A stretch of 64,000 bases of DNA. Source: Clostridia bacterium (GTDB lineage: Bacteria > Bacillota > Clostridia > Oscillospirales > Acutalibacteraceae). This document shows, in pieces, positions 8,858-17,858 of this stretch. The notes under the pieces were generated by a model. That model was given only the letters and a program-made list of their open reading frames with translations. It did no database searches and was not told the origin of the DNA. Positions within the stretch are counted from its first letter, which is position 1, and the number at the start of each line of letters is the position of its first letter. Both the position numbers and the translations under genes were made by a program. Where the stretch lies: NCBI GenBank assembly GCA_017399065.1, contig JAFQEL010000007.1, positions 50,484 through 114,483 of the forward strand, written 5' to 3'.

Positions 8858-9601
8858 TTGGCAAAGACAGCAGTTAAGGTTGAAAACGTAAGTATTCTGT
8901 TCAACCTTAGTAAAGAAAAAGTTGACAATATAAAAGAATATTTTATAAAGCTTGTTACCCGTAAGCTCCATTATAATGAGTTCTGGGCACTTACAGATGT
9001 TTCGTTTGAGATTGAGGAGGGTGAGAGACTCGGTATCCTCGGCTTTAACGGTGCGGGTAAGAGTACGATGCTTAAGGTTATAGCAGGCGTTCTCAAGCCT
9101 ACAAAGGGTTCGGTTAAGGTTAACGGTGTAATCGCTCCGCTTCTTGAGCTTGGTGCAGGCTTCGACCTTAACTATACCGGTGCAGAGAATATATATCTCT
9201 ACGGTGCTACAATGGGCTACTCAAGAAAGTATATTGAGGAGCGTTATGACGAAATTGTTGAGTTTTCCGAGCTTGGTGAGTTTATCGACGTACCCGTCAA
9301 AAATTACTCTTCAGGTATGAGAGCGAGACTTGGCTTTGCTATTGCTACGGCGGTTGAGCCCGAAGTGCTTATCCTCGATGAGGTTCTTTCGGTCGGTGAC
9401 GCAAAGTTCCGTATCAAGAGTGAAAACAAGATCAAGAGTATGTTTGACAAGGGTGTTACAGTGCTCTTTGTTTCTCATAACACAGCTCAGGTACGCCGCC
9501 TTTGCACAAAGGCTATACTTCTCGACCACGGCAAGATTATCGCTAACGGTGAGGTTAACGAGGTCTGCGATCTCTATGACCAAAAAGTAAACGGCAAATA
9601 A
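8858..9601 (+). CDS. Teichoic acid / polysaccharide export ATP-binding protein (TagH/Wzt)
   Basis: 247 residues, cytoplasmic ABC ATPase. Walker A is GFNGAGKST, the signature is YSSGMRARLGFA, Walker B is VLILDEVLSVGD and the H-loop is SHN. It ends after the nucleotide-binding domain, so it lacks the C-terminal carbohydrate-binding domain found in some Wzt proteins. It starts with TTG; GAGGTGA lies 7 bases upstream, overlapping the end of the permease gene. It pairs with the upstream permease. Confidence 0.88.
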   Translation: MAKTAVKVENVSILFNLSKEKVDNIKEYFIKLVTRKLHYNEFWALTDVSFEIEEGERLGILGFNGAGKSTMLKVIAGVLKPTKGSVKVNGVIAPLLELGAGFDLNYTGAENIYLYGATMGYSRKYIEERYDEIVEFSELGEFIDVPVKNYSSGMRARLGFAIATAVEPEVLILDEVLSVGDAKFRIKSENKIKSMFDKGVTVLFVSHNTAQVRRLCTKAILLDHGKIIANGEVNEVCDLYDQKVNGK

Positions 9602-9628
9602 ATATATATTTTATAAAGGAATGATATT

Positions 9629-10348
9629 ATGGTATTCGCCATTGTTCTTGCAGGCGGTAAGGGCAGCAGAATGGGTAACACCGATATGCCCAAGCAGTTT
9701 ATGAAGCTTGGTTCAAAGCCCATCCTTGTCCATACTGTTGAAAAGTTTTTTGTTAACTCACGCTTTGAAAAAGTTATCGTGCCCACTCATAAATCCTGGG
9801 TTGAGCACGCACGTAACCTTATTGAAAAGAATCTTGGTGAGACAGACAAGGTTGTAGTTATTGACGGCGGTGAGACACGCAACGATACAATAATGAACGC
9901 TATTGCTTATATAGAAGAGAATTACGGACTTGACGAAGATACAATAGTTGTAACTCACGACTCTGTACGTCCTTTCGTAACCCACAGAATAATTGACGAA
10001 AATATCGACTGTGCCGCAAAGTACGGTGCCTGCGACACTATGGTGTCTGCAGCAGATACAATAGTCGAAAGCTGTGACGGTGAGGCTATCACCTCGATTC
10101 CGATTCGTGACCATATGTATCAGGGTCAGACTCCCCAGTCCTTCAAGGCAAAGAGACTCAAGGAAATTTTCGAGTCGCTTTCCGATGAAGAAAAGAATAT
10201 TCTTACCGATGCCTGCAAGATGTATGTGCTCAAGGGTGAACACGTGCACGTGCTTAAGGGCGAGGTTTTCAACATCAAAATCACCTATCCGTTTGATATG
10301 AAGGTTGCCCAGTCACTTATCGGTGCGACCGAAGACTTAGAGGGATAA
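9629..10348 (+). CDS. tarI: Ribitol-5-phosphate cytidylyltransferase (TarI-like; IspD superfamily)
   Basis: 239 residues. IspD-type nucleotidyltransferase with LAGGKGSRMG at the N-terminus binding CTP, THDSVRPFV in the middle and QGQTPQSFK. The family activates either methylerythritol phosphate (IspD) or ribitol phosphate (TarI). The next gene encodes a TarJ-like reductase and then a polyol-phosphate transferase, so CDP-ribitol synthesis for wall teichoic acid is the better reading. RBS AAAGGAATG precedes the ATG. Confidence 0.82.
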   Translation: MVFAIVLAGGKGSRMGNTDMPKQFMKLGSKPILVHTVEKFFVNSRFEKVIVPTHKSWVEHARNLIEKNLGETDKVVVIDGGETRNDTIMNAIAYIEENYGLDEDTIVVTHDSVRPFVTHRIIDENIDCAAKYGACDTMVSAADTIVESCDGEAITSIPIRDHMYQGQTPQSFKAKRLKEIFESLSDEEKNILTDACKMYVLKGEHVHVLKGEVFNIKITYPFDMKVAQSLIGATEDLEG

Positions 10349-10351
10349 AAA

Positions 10352-11377
10352 ATGATTAATGCTGTATATCAGTTGGTTTCCCCGAGAATGATAGAAGTCG
10401 CTTATAAGGAGATTGACCTTACTGCAGGTGAGGTTATAATGCGTCCTTACAAGGTCTCTGTCTGTAAGGCAGACCAACGTTATTATCAGGGTATGCGTTC
10501 TCCCGAGGCACTCAAGGCAAAGTTGCCCATGGCACTCACTCACGAATGTGTGGCGCAGGTTGTCTACGACCCTACCGACACTTATTCGGTGGGTGACTTT
10601 GTTGTGCCCGTGCCCAACACTCCGACGGAAACCGACAGTGTTGTTGCAGAGAATTACCTTCGCTCAAGCTACTTCCGTTCAAGCGGTTACGACGGATTCC
10701 TTCAGGATTTCATTACCGCCGCACCTGACCGTGTAGTAAAACTGCCCAAGGGTATGAATATGAACGTTGCGTCGTTTACCGAGCTTGTCAGTGTCAGCGT
10801 GCACGCAATATCACGCTTTGACAAAATTGCTCACTCACGCCGTAACAAAATCGGCATCTGGGGTGACGGTAATGTCGGCTATATTACAGCACTTGTGCTG
10901 CACTATCTCTACCCCGAAACCGAGCTTTATATTTTCGGTACAGTAGAGGAGAAGCTGTCTTATTTCTCATTTGCCAAGGCTGCTTATCACGTTGACCATG
11001 TGCCTGTAGGTATTTCGGTCGATCACGCATTTGAATGTGTAGGCGGCGGAGGCTGTCAGCCTGCAATCAACCAGATAATCGACCTGATAAATCCCGAGGG
11101 TACGCTCTCGCTTATGGGTGTGAGCGAAAACAACGTCGGCATCAACACCCGTATGGTGCTCGAAAAAGGTCTTCGTCTGTTCGGCTCATCACGCAGCGGT
11201 ATTGAGGATTTTGCAAAGGCAGTTGAGCTTTACGAAAAATATCCGAAGCTTGTCAGCTATCTTGATAATCTCGTCGGTGACGTTGTGAGAGTTGAGAGTA
11301 TCCCTGATATTCACCGTGCGTTTGACCTTGATTATCATCGCAGCTTCGGCAAAACTGTTATTGATTGGGCTAAATAA
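10352..11377 (+). CDS. tarJ: Ribulose-5-phosphate reductase (TarJ-like alcohol dehydrogenase)
   Basis: 341 residues, medium-chain dehydrogenase family. Catalytic zinc positions are suggested by VCKADQRYYQG and LTHECVA, and the nucleotide fold by IWGDGNVGYITALVL. The early YYQGMR and the SSYFRSSGYDGFLQD segment match TarJ proteins rather than general alcohol dehydrogenases. It reduces ribulose-5-phosphate to ribitol-5-phosphate using NADPH, supplying the partner cytidylyltransferase encoded immediately before it. Confidence 0.83.
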   Translation: MINAVYQLVSPRMIEVAYKEIDLTAGEVIMRPYKVSVCKADQRYYQGMRSPEALKAKLPMALTHECVAQVVYDPTDTYSVGDFVVPVPNTPTETDSVVAENYLRSSYFRSSGYDGFLQDFITAAPDRVVKLPKGMNMNVASFTELVSVSVHAISRFDKIAHSRRNKIGIWGDGNVGYITALVLHYLYPETELYIFGTVEEKLSYFSFAKAAYHVDHVPVGISVDHAFECVGGGGCQPAINQIIDLINPEGTLSLMGVSENNVGINTRMVLEKGLRLFGSSRSGIEDFAKAVELYEKYPKLVSYLDNLVGDVVRVESIPDIHRAFDLDYHRSFGKTVIDWAK

Positions 11378-12474
11378 TGAAAAGTTTATTTTACCGTTTG
11401 TTTGCTCTTTTCTTCAATATTTCACGCACCCTGTTTGGCTTGAAACCGAACAGGGTTGTGTTGCTTTCGCCGCACAATGCTTCTTTTAATGACAGCCTCG
11501 GCGAAGTTAAGGCAGAGCTTGAAAGGCGAGGCGGTTACGATATAGTTTATATATCACACGCCGATTTTGCTTCAGTACCCAAAGCGATAGTTTTCTTTAC
11601 AAAAAAAGCATATCTGCTTGCAACGGCGAAGTATGTTTTTATGAATGATAATTTTATGCCGCTCGGCTATCTGAATTTCCGTGATGAGGCTGTTATTGTA
11701 CAGCTATGGCATGCAGAGGGTGCGTTCAAAAAGTTCGGTCTTGATATTGAGCAGACTGCAGATATCCGTGCACGCGAAATTGCGGCAAACGGCAAGCTGA
11801 CCTATGTTACCTGTTCGTCAACCGAGGTTGCAGATATCTATGCAAGTGCTTTTGGCGTTGATAAGTCAAAGGTGCTTCCTATAGGCTCACTAAGGGCTGA
11901 TGTGCTTCTCAAAGCAGATAATGCGGAGAGGCTTCGTTCAGAGTTTGAAGAGAAGTATCCGCAGTGTAAGGGCAAAAAAATTGTGCTCTATGCACCTACT
12001 TTCCGTGATGACCCTGAGCTTGATAAAGTTTTCCTTTCATCGTTTGACTATTCGCTTTTTGAAAAAGAGCTTGGCGATACATATTGTTTACTAGTAAGGC
12101 TTCATCCGCAGATTCACGGTGAAGCACGTATTGACGGTGCAATAGACGTGACGGATTTCAAGAGCATAAACGACCTGACCCTTATCAGCGATATGCTCAT
12201 TACAGATTACTCGTCTGTATGTATGGATTTTGTTTTGCTTGACAAGCCTTGCGTATTCTTTGCACCGGACCTTGATGAGTATACTTCGCGCAGACCGTTT
12301 TATTATGACTACCGCTCTTACGTGCCGGGTGAAACCGTAGGCAATACACAAGAGCTTATTGAATGTATAAAGAATGTTGATGTATGCAGCAAAGCGGAAA
12401 AATTCAAGTTTACCAATTTGAATATGGTTGACGGCAAGTCTGTCGAACGACTGTTTGATATTATTTTCGAATAA
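11377..12474 (+). CDS. CDP-glycerol/CDP-ribitol polyol-phosphate transferase (TagF/TarL-like)
   Basis: 365 residues, single-domain member of the CDP-glycerol glycerophosphotransferase family, which acts at the inner membrane face. Conserved blocks include QLWHAEGAFKKFG, YAPTFRDDPE, VRLHPQIHG and ITDYSSVCMDFVLLDKP. The start codon overlaps the tarJ stop (TAATG). Given TarI and TarJ it probably adds ribitol-phosphate units, but primase and polymerase types are hard to separate by eye. No terminator hairpin is obvious after it. Confidence 0.82.
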   Translation: MKSLFYRLFALFFNISRTLFGLKPNRVVLLSPHNASFNDSLGEVKAELERRGGYDIVYISHADFASVPKAIVFFTKKAYLLATAKYVFMNDNFMPLGYLNFRDEAVIVQLWHAEGAFKKFGLDIEQTADIRAREIAANGKLTYVTCSSTEVADIYASAFGVDKSKVLPIGSLRADVLLKADNAERLRSEFEEKYPQCKGKKIVLYAPTFRDDPELDKVFLSSFDYSLFEKELGDTYCLLVRLHPQIHGEARIDGAIDVTDFKSINDLTLISDMLITDYSSVCMDFVLLDKPCVFFAPDLDEYTSRRPFYYDYRSYVPGETVGNTQELIECIKNVDVCSKAEKFKFTNLNMVDGKSVERLFDIIFE

Positions 12475-12519
12475 GGTTAAGGGCTCCGTTTTTTAGTAGC
12501 TTTTTGCGTTAGTTTTTTC

Positions 12520-12548
12520 TTGAAATTTTTTAGTATCTATTATATTAT
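12520..12548 (+). promoter_or_regulatory. Sigma-A promoter for the alpha-galactosidase gene
   Basis: TTGAAA (12520-12525) and TATTAT (12543-12548) are 17 bases apart, 27 bases before the ATG. Confidence 0.5.
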
Positions 12549-12574
12549 AAGGGATAAGAAAGAGGTGTATATCA

Positions 12575-14761
12575 ATGCCGATTTGCTTTGACAGCGAAAA
12601 TAAAATCTTCAAGCTCGACACAAAAACGTCAAGCTATATTTTTCAGGTTTTTGAGGAGGATTATCTTATCCACCTCTATTACGGTGCCTATATTCCCGAC
12701 AACGGCGTAGAAGATCTTGCAATGCGTTGCTGTAATGCTTCATTCAGCCCTGCAAATGCAGTAATAGGCGAGCACGGCTTCAGCTGTGATTCGTGGCCGT
12801 TTGAGTATGCCTGCAACGGTACGGGCGATATGCGTATATCAGCACTTGCAATCCGTAATCATCACGGCAACGCTTCAACCGATATCCGTTACGTTTCTCA
12901 TAAGATTATCAATGGTAAGCCTGCACTTGAGGGTCTGCCGTCTCTCTATACTATGAGTGATGACGATGCAACAACGCTCGAGGTTGAAACTCTCGACAAG
13001 GTTACGGGTGCCAAGGTTTATCTTTACTATACCGTTTTCGAAAACTACGGTGCGATGACCCGTTGGGTCAAGGTAGAAAACACATCCGACAAGCCTATGG
13101 ATATTCAGCGTGCATACAGTGCTTGTATCGACTTGCCTACAATGAATTACAATATGCTTCATCACTACGGTATGTGGTGTAAGGAACGTACGCTTGTTTC
13201 ACGCCATCTTGAGCACGGCATCCAGTCTGTTGCAAGTAAGCGTGGCTCCTCAAGTCATACATACAATCCCTTTGTTGCACTTGCAGACGATAAGGCAACG
13301 GAAGATTATGGCGATGTTTACGGCTTCAACCTTGTTTATAGCGGTAACTTTGCCGCAGATATCGAGGTAGACTTCAACTCCGCCCCCCGTCTTATTATGG
13401 GTATCAATCCGACGGATTTCTGCTGGCGTCTTGAGTCGGGCGAGTGCTTCACAACACCCGAGCTCGTTATGGTCTATACCGACAGCGGTATCGGCGAAAT
13501 GAGCCGTATTTTCCACAGACTTTACAACAATCACCTTATCAGGGGTGAATGGAAGAGCAAAAAGCGTCCCTTGCTTATCAACAGCTGGGAGGCTGCATAT
13601 TTCGATTTTGATGACGATAAGCTTATTGCCTTTGCCGAGCGTGCAAAAGAAATCGGCATAGAGATGCTCGTTATGGATGACGGCTGGTTTGGCAAGCGTA
13701 ATGATGACAGAAGCTCACTCGGCGACTGGTACGTAAACGAAAACAAGCTCAAGGGCGGTCTCTCAAGCCTTATCGAGCGTGTAAATGCACTCGGCCTTAA
13801 GTTTGGTATCTGGTTTGAGCCTGAGATGATTTCTCCTGATTCCGACCTTTTCCGTGCTCATCCCGACTGGTGCATCCACGTGCCCGAGCGTGTAAACTCA
13901 ATAGGTAGAAATCAGTACATTCTCGATATGACGCGCAAGGATGTCCGTGACAATATCTACGAGCAGATGTGTGCTATACTCAGAAATAACAAGATTGACT
14001 ACGTAAAGTGGGATTTCAACCGTAATATCTCCGAGGCAGGCTCAGCTATTCTACCTGCAGAGCGTCAGCAGGAGTTCTTCCACCGTTTTGTCCTCGGCAC
14101 TTATGAGCTTATGGGCAGAATTGTCGACGAATTCCCGCACATCCTTCTCGAAAACTGTTCGGGCGGCGGCGGTCGTTTCGACCCCGGTATGCTCTACTTC
14201 TCACCGCAGATATGGTGCAGTGACAATACGGACCCGATTGAACGCCTTACAATCCAGTTCGGTACATCAATCTGCTACCCCGTTTCAACTGTCGGTGCTC
14301 ACGTTTCCGCTTGTGACCGTACAGGCTACGAAACCAAGGGTAATGTTGCAATGAGCGGCACTTTCGGCTATGAGCTTGACCCGATTAAGCTCAGCGATGC
14401 TGACCTTGCTATTATAAAAAAGCAGGTTAAGGAATACCACAAGTATTACGATACAATTCACTACGGTGACCTTTACAGACTCATTGATCCTACTCAGGAC
14501 AGACACCGCTGTGCCTGGGGTTACGTATCGCAGGATAAGAATGAGGCTATATTTACCTTTGTTACCATGCTAAGGTGTCAGAATCCTACCTTCTACGTAA
14601 GGCTCAAGGGTCTTGACCCCGATAAGTATTATTACGATGATGAAACCTGCGAGGTTCATTCAGGTGCTCTGCTTATGAAGGCAGGCCTTAATCTCAAGAA
14701 TTCACCTTGCTCTGACGGCTCCAGCTTCGTAATACATCTTAAAGCTGTGGATAAAAAATAA
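12575..14761 (+). CDS. Alpha-galactosidase, glycoside hydrolase family 36
   Basis: 728 residues, the usual length for bacterial GH36. An N-terminal beta-supersandwich is followed by a TIM barrel with LVMDDGWFGKRNDD, KFGIWFEPEMISPDSD and VKWDFNRNIS, which holds the nucleophile Asp. The acid/base Asp is in WCSDNTDPIERL. There is no signal peptide, so it acts in the cytoplasm on imported raffinose-type oligosaccharides or melibiose. The gene has its own promoter and RBS AAGAGGTG. It is followed after 40 bases by a secreted phosphoesterase; a functional link is not evident. Confidence 0.92.
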   Translation: MPICFDSENKIFKLDTKTSSYIFQVFEEDYLIHLYYGAYIPDNGVEDLAMRCCNASFSPANAVIGEHGFSCDSWPFEYACNGTGDMRISALAIRNHHGNASTDIRYVSHKIINGKPALEGLPSLYTMSDDDATTLEVETLDKVTGAKVYLYYTVFENYGAMTRWVKVENTSDKPMDIQRAYSACIDLPTMNYNMLHHYGMWCKERTLVSRHLEHGIQSVASKRGSSSHTYNPFVALADDKATEDYGDVYGFNLVYSGNFAADIEVDFNSAPRLIMGINPTDFCWRLESGECFTTPELVMVYTDSGIGEMSRIFHRLYNNHLIRGEWKSKKRPLLINSWEAAYFDFDDDKLIAFAERAKEIGIEMLVMDDGWFGKRNDDRSSLGDWYVNENKLKGGLSSLIERVNALGLKFGIWFEPEMISPDSDLFRAHPDWCIHVPERVNSIGRNQYILDMTRKDVRDNIYEQMCAILRNNKIDYVKWDFNRNISEAGSAILPAERQQEFFHRFVLGTYELMGRIVDEFPHILLENCSGGGGRFDPGMLYFSPQIWCSDNTDPIERLTIQFGTSICYPVSTVGAHVSACDRTGYETKGNVAMSGTFGYELDPIKLSDADLAIIKKQVKEYHKYYDTIHYGDLYRLIDPTQDRHRCAWGYVSQDKNEAIFTFVTMLRCQNPTFYVRLKGLDPDKYYYDDETCEVHSGALLMKAGLNLKNSPCSDGSSFVIHLKAVDKK

Positions 14762-14801
14762 TGCTTTTAAAAAAGTAAAACAAAAAGGAGAGAAAACACA
14801 A

Positions 14802-16241
14802 ATGAAAAACTTCAAGCGAATTCTCAGCGTAGTTCTTTGTGTCTGCCTTCTTGCAACAAGCTCAATCGGCTTTGCTTATGCAGAGGATGCAGCATCCGAA
14901 GCACCGACAAGAGTTTCTGTTGTTGTAAACGGCGACACATCTTCATCACGCGGCTTCTGCTGGTACACAGCAAAGCAGGCTGACACAAAAATCGAGTTTG
15001 AGGGCGTTGATGCTTCTGCTTACACAGTCAAAGACGTAGTCTGTGAAGAGTGGGAAGGCAACTTTATGCACAAGCTTGTAGCAACAGGTCTTGAGGCAGG
15101 AGTTACTTACACCTACCGTGTAGGTGACGGCGAAAACTGGAGCGAATGGGGCACATTCACTACCGATAACGGTGATGATAAGGTCAGCTTCATCAATATT
15201 GCCGACGTTCAGGCAGGCGACTATGAAGGCTTTATGAAGGGTGCAGATACTCTTACAGCTGCTTTCGCAACACTTCCCGGTGCAGACTTCGTTTCCAACT
15301 GCGGTGACTTCACAAACGACAGCACAAACGAAGAGTGGGATGCTTACGATAAAGCTTTCGCAGCTCTCAACAGAACTTATACACTTGCTCCCGTATCGGG
15401 TAACCACGACGGTCTCGGTGTTGAATACTGGTTTAACAATATGTTCGCACTCGATACATCCGAGAGCGTACAGGTTAAGGACGGCGTAAACTATTCTTAC
15501 GATTACGGCAATGCACACTTTGCTGTACTTAACACAAACGACCTTCTTTCAATCTCACAGGCACAGCTTAAGTGGCTTGAGAACGATATGAACTCAACAG
15601 ATAAGGATTGGAAGATTGTTTTCTTCCACAAAGCACCGTACTCACTCGGTAAGGATGCTAAGTGGCCGGATGCTCTCTACCTTCAGAAGTCTCTTACAGA
15701 CGTTCTTGATGCAACAAACGTTGACTTCGCTTTCTACGGTCACGATCATCAGTACATCCGTACAAAGCCCCTTACTGACAATAAGCTTGACGAGAACGGC
15801 ACAACATACGTCCTCTCCGGTACAGCAGGCGGCAAGAGATATGAAGTTCGTCCCTTTCTCAAGAATCATTTCCTCGATGAAGACTTTATCGACAGAATCG
15901 TTATTCAGCGTGAAGGCGTAGGCTTTGAGAAGGAAGAGTATATCGGCGGCTGTTTCGAGGCTGTTGAAATTGACGGCGATACACTCACTCTCAAAACATA
16001 CATCGTAAACGATGCAACAGGCGAAACAATTCTTGTTGACGAGTACTCTGTAACAAAGAAGCTCGGCGAGAACAAGGCTACATTTACAGGTGACAACACA
16101 ACATCAGAGTTTGAATACATTCTCGGTGTCGTTCCTTCATTCCTCGGCCTTGCCGCATATGCACTCGGCGAGTGGCTTCCTGAGTTCCTCTCACTTGTTC
16201 CCGAACTTCTTTACTCCGTAATCAAGTACGACGTATTCTGA
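14802..16241 (+). CDS. Secreted calcineurin-like metallophosphoesterase
   Basis: 479 residues. A signal peptide (about 1-28, cut near AYAEDA) is followed by a purple-acid-phosphatase-like N-terminal domain (VTYTYRVGDGENWSEWGTF) and a metallophosphoesterase domain with ADVQAGD, NCGDFTND, GNHDG, FFHKAPYS and YGHDHQYIRT supplying the two-metal ligands. The last about 40 residues are hydrophobic and end in KYDVF, possibly a membrane-associating tail. It probably hydrolyses phosphate esters outside the cell. Codon use is strongly biased, as in highly expressed genes. Confidence 0.88.
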   Translation: MKNFKRILSVVLCVCLLATSSIGFAYAEDAASEAPTRVSVVVNGDTSSSRGFCWYTAKQADTKIEFEGVDASAYTVKDVVCEEWEGNFMHKLVATGLEAGVTYTYRVGDGENWSEWGTFTTDNGDDKVSFINIADVQAGDYEGFMKGADTLTAAFATLPGADFVSNCGDFTNDSTNEEWDAYDKAFAALNRTYTLAPVSGNHDGLGVEYWFNNMFALDTSESVQVKDGVNYSYDYGNAHFAVLNTNDLLSISQAQLKWLENDMNSTDKDWKIVFFHKAPYSLGKDAKWPDALYLQKSLTDVLDATNVDFAFYGHDHQYIRTKPLTDNKLDENGTTYVLSGTAGGKRYEVRPFLKNHFLDEDFIDRIVIQREGVGFEKEEYIGGCFEAVEIDGDTLTLKTYIVNDATGETILVDEYSVTKKLGENKATFTGDNTTSEFEYILGVVPSFLGLAAYALGEWLPEFLSLVPELLYSVIKYDVF

Positions 16242-16263
16242 TAAACTGAATATCCGATAATTA

Positions 16264-16294
16264 TGCGGCATCTTCCAAAAAGGAAGGTGCCGCA
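16264..16294 (+). terminator. Hairpin after the phosphoesterase gene
   Basis: TGCGGCATCTTCC and GGAAGGTGCCGCA form a 13-bp stem with one wobble and a 5-base loop. The following T-run is short and interrupted. Confidence 0.65.
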
Positions 16295-16406
16295 GATTTA
16301 TTAGTTTAACTTTATAGTGAACAAGTAAGAGCCCATTCCACATTAATGACAGGATAAGATAAATAGGTAATACTGAATCGACGAACTGAGAATTGTTTTA
16401 GAATTT

Positions 16407-17309
16407 TCAGTTATTTATATAATTATATGCAAAATCAGTTATAAGCTCATTTGTTTTTTTATTAAAAAGTTTTCCATCTTTTGAATAAAAATATTCATTA
16501 TCTTTAGAACAGTATATATCAACAACGGGATGATAAAAAGTCAAGCTGCCATCTTCATTTATGTGTGGGTAGTAAGTATCCATATCAACATTTCTTATTT
16601 GGTTTATGTTCTTTCCGATATTTAACTTGAAAACAACATTCTGTATAGTAAAGCTTTCTTCAATGGCATTGGATGTTAATGCGTCTATTGTGTATACGGT
16701 GGAAGAATAATCGCTGTTTTCCGGGGCATTCATATATAAATCAGCTATATCAATAAAAAAAGGAGATAAATTTTTTCTGCCGATTTTTTTTATAGGAATT
16801 CCGTTGCATTCATCGGGGATTGTTATTTCCAAAACTTTTGTTTCTTCATCAGCAATATAACAATCTGCGCAAGCAAAATCAAAAGCGTTATAATATGTAA
16901 TTTCCAAACCGTTTAAATTTGTTGATTCTGAAACCAACTGAAACATAACACTTGTAAGCCTTAATAAATTGAAAAGAAAAAACAACAAAATCGAACTGGC
17001 AATAATTGCTTTAATCGCTGTTTGAATTTTTTCTTTTTTTGCATCTTTCATAAGCTGGATAACATTCTTATCAGCTTCATCAGCTTTATTGTTTTCGTCT
17101 AAAACTTTTCCACTTAATACATCATTAACAGTGATATCAAACAACTCGCTCAATCGCTCAAGTGTTTCTACATCGGGGTAACATTTGCCTGTTTCCCATT
17201 TAGATACTGCCTTATCAGTGACGTTAAGCTTTTCCGCAAGTTGTTTTTGTGTCATGTGTTTTTCTTTTCGCTGTTCGGCAATGAAATTTCCTACGGATTG
17301 TTTATCCAT
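16407..17309 (-). CDS. XRE-family regulator with a membrane segment and C-terminal sensor-like domain
   Basis: 300 residues. The N-terminal XRE helix-turn-helix (about 7-65) has MTQKQLAEKLNVTDKAVSKW. After a linker, a membrane helix lies at about 97-120, then a C-terminal region rich in Asp, Asn and Tyr with no family I recognise. This architecture suggests a DNA-binding protein tethered to the membrane, sensing something outside. It is noticeably more AT-rich than its neighbours and stands alone between a terminator and an intergenic repeat, which may mean recent acquisition. Target genes are unknown. Confidence 0.8.
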   Translation of the reverse strand: MDKQSVGNFIAEQRKEKHMTQKQLAEKLNVTDKAVSKWETGKCYPDVETLERLSELFDITVNDVLSGKVLDENNKADEADKNVIQLMKDAKKEKIQTAIKAIIASSILLFFLFNLLRLTSVMFQLVSESTNLNGLEITYYNAFDFACADCYIADEETKVLEITIPDECNGIPIKKIGRKNLSPFFIDIADLYMNAPENSDYSSTVYTIDALTSNAIEESFTIQNVVFKLNIGKNINQIRNVDMDTYYPHINEDGSLTFYHPVVDIYCSKDNEYFYSKDGKLFNKKTNELITDFAYNYINN

Positions 17310-17477
17310 AATATAAACCTCCTTTGCAGTAAATTATAATACTAATCCAATAAAATGTCACCCTACCAAAAGTAGAATCGATAGATGAAGTTATAATAAC
17401 ACAAGAAAAGATTCGCTATGTTGTATTCTTGGATTTTAGGGTAGAGGACTTCAGTCGGTTGATGCAACTTTAATAAT

Positions 17478-17715
17478 GTCATTCTGAGCCGCAGGCGAAG
17501 AATCTTAAAATCCCCCAGTCAAAATCGCAAGCGATTTCGACAGCTCCTTCGGTGAGGGAGCCGGATAAGATCCTTCGTTTCACTCAGGATGACATTTGCT
17601 ATATCTATGTAAATTTGTTTACAATGTAGGGGCGGCAATCTGCCGCCCGTTTTTGTTGTTATATCTCTTTTATGGCGGACGATTCGTGAATCGCCCCTAC
17701 GCGGATGACAGGACA
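17478..17715. repeat. Composite intergenic repeat with inverted segments
   Basis: Two nested inverted units. The outer: GTCATTCTGAGCCG near 17478 against CACTCAGGATGACA near 17580. The inner right unit: GTAGGGGCGGCAATCTGCCG near 17626 against GATTCGTGAATCGCCCCTAC near 17681. Units of this look (TCATTCTGAG..AGGATGACA and TAGGGGCG..CGCCCCTA) recur between genes in many Clostridia. The open frame across it is not a credible protein. The rest of 17310-17760 shows nothing else recognisable. Confidence 0.6.
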
Positions 17716-17761
17716 ATATAATATTGATAAATAATATATGAAAAATATTGGTAAAAAGCTA

Positions 17762-17793
17762 TTGACATTCTTTGACTTTCGATATATTATAAT
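17762..17793 (+). promoter_or_regulatory. Promoter of the hrcA-grpE-dnaK-dnaJ operon
   Basis: TTGACA (17762-17767) is followed after 17 bases by TATTAT (17785-17790); an overlapping TATAAT is at 17788-17793 with 20-base spacing. It lies directly upstream of the CIRCE operator. Confidence 0.7.
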
Positions 17794-17799
17794 GGTAGT

Positions 17800-17826
17800 T
17801 TAGCACTCGAAATAAAAGAGTGCTAA
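17800..17826 (+). promoter_or_regulatory. CIRCE operator (HrcA binding site)
   Basis: TTAGCACTC-N9-GAGTGCTAA is a perfect match to the CIRCE consensus, at the expected start of transcription. HrcA, encoded immediately downstream, represses from it until heat or misfolded protein titrates GroEL. Confidence 0.97.
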
Positions 17827-17858
17827 AGTTAGCACAAAGCAGAAAGGGGATGAATCGG

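Noticed and set aside
9629..10348. Calling this gene ispD
   Set aside because: The fold fits, but the tarJ-like and polyol transferase genes beside it favour tarI; ispD remains the alternative.
17519..17716. 65-residue minus-strand open frame
   Set aside because: It lies wholly in an intergenic inverted repeat; the translation is repeat-derived and low in plausibility.
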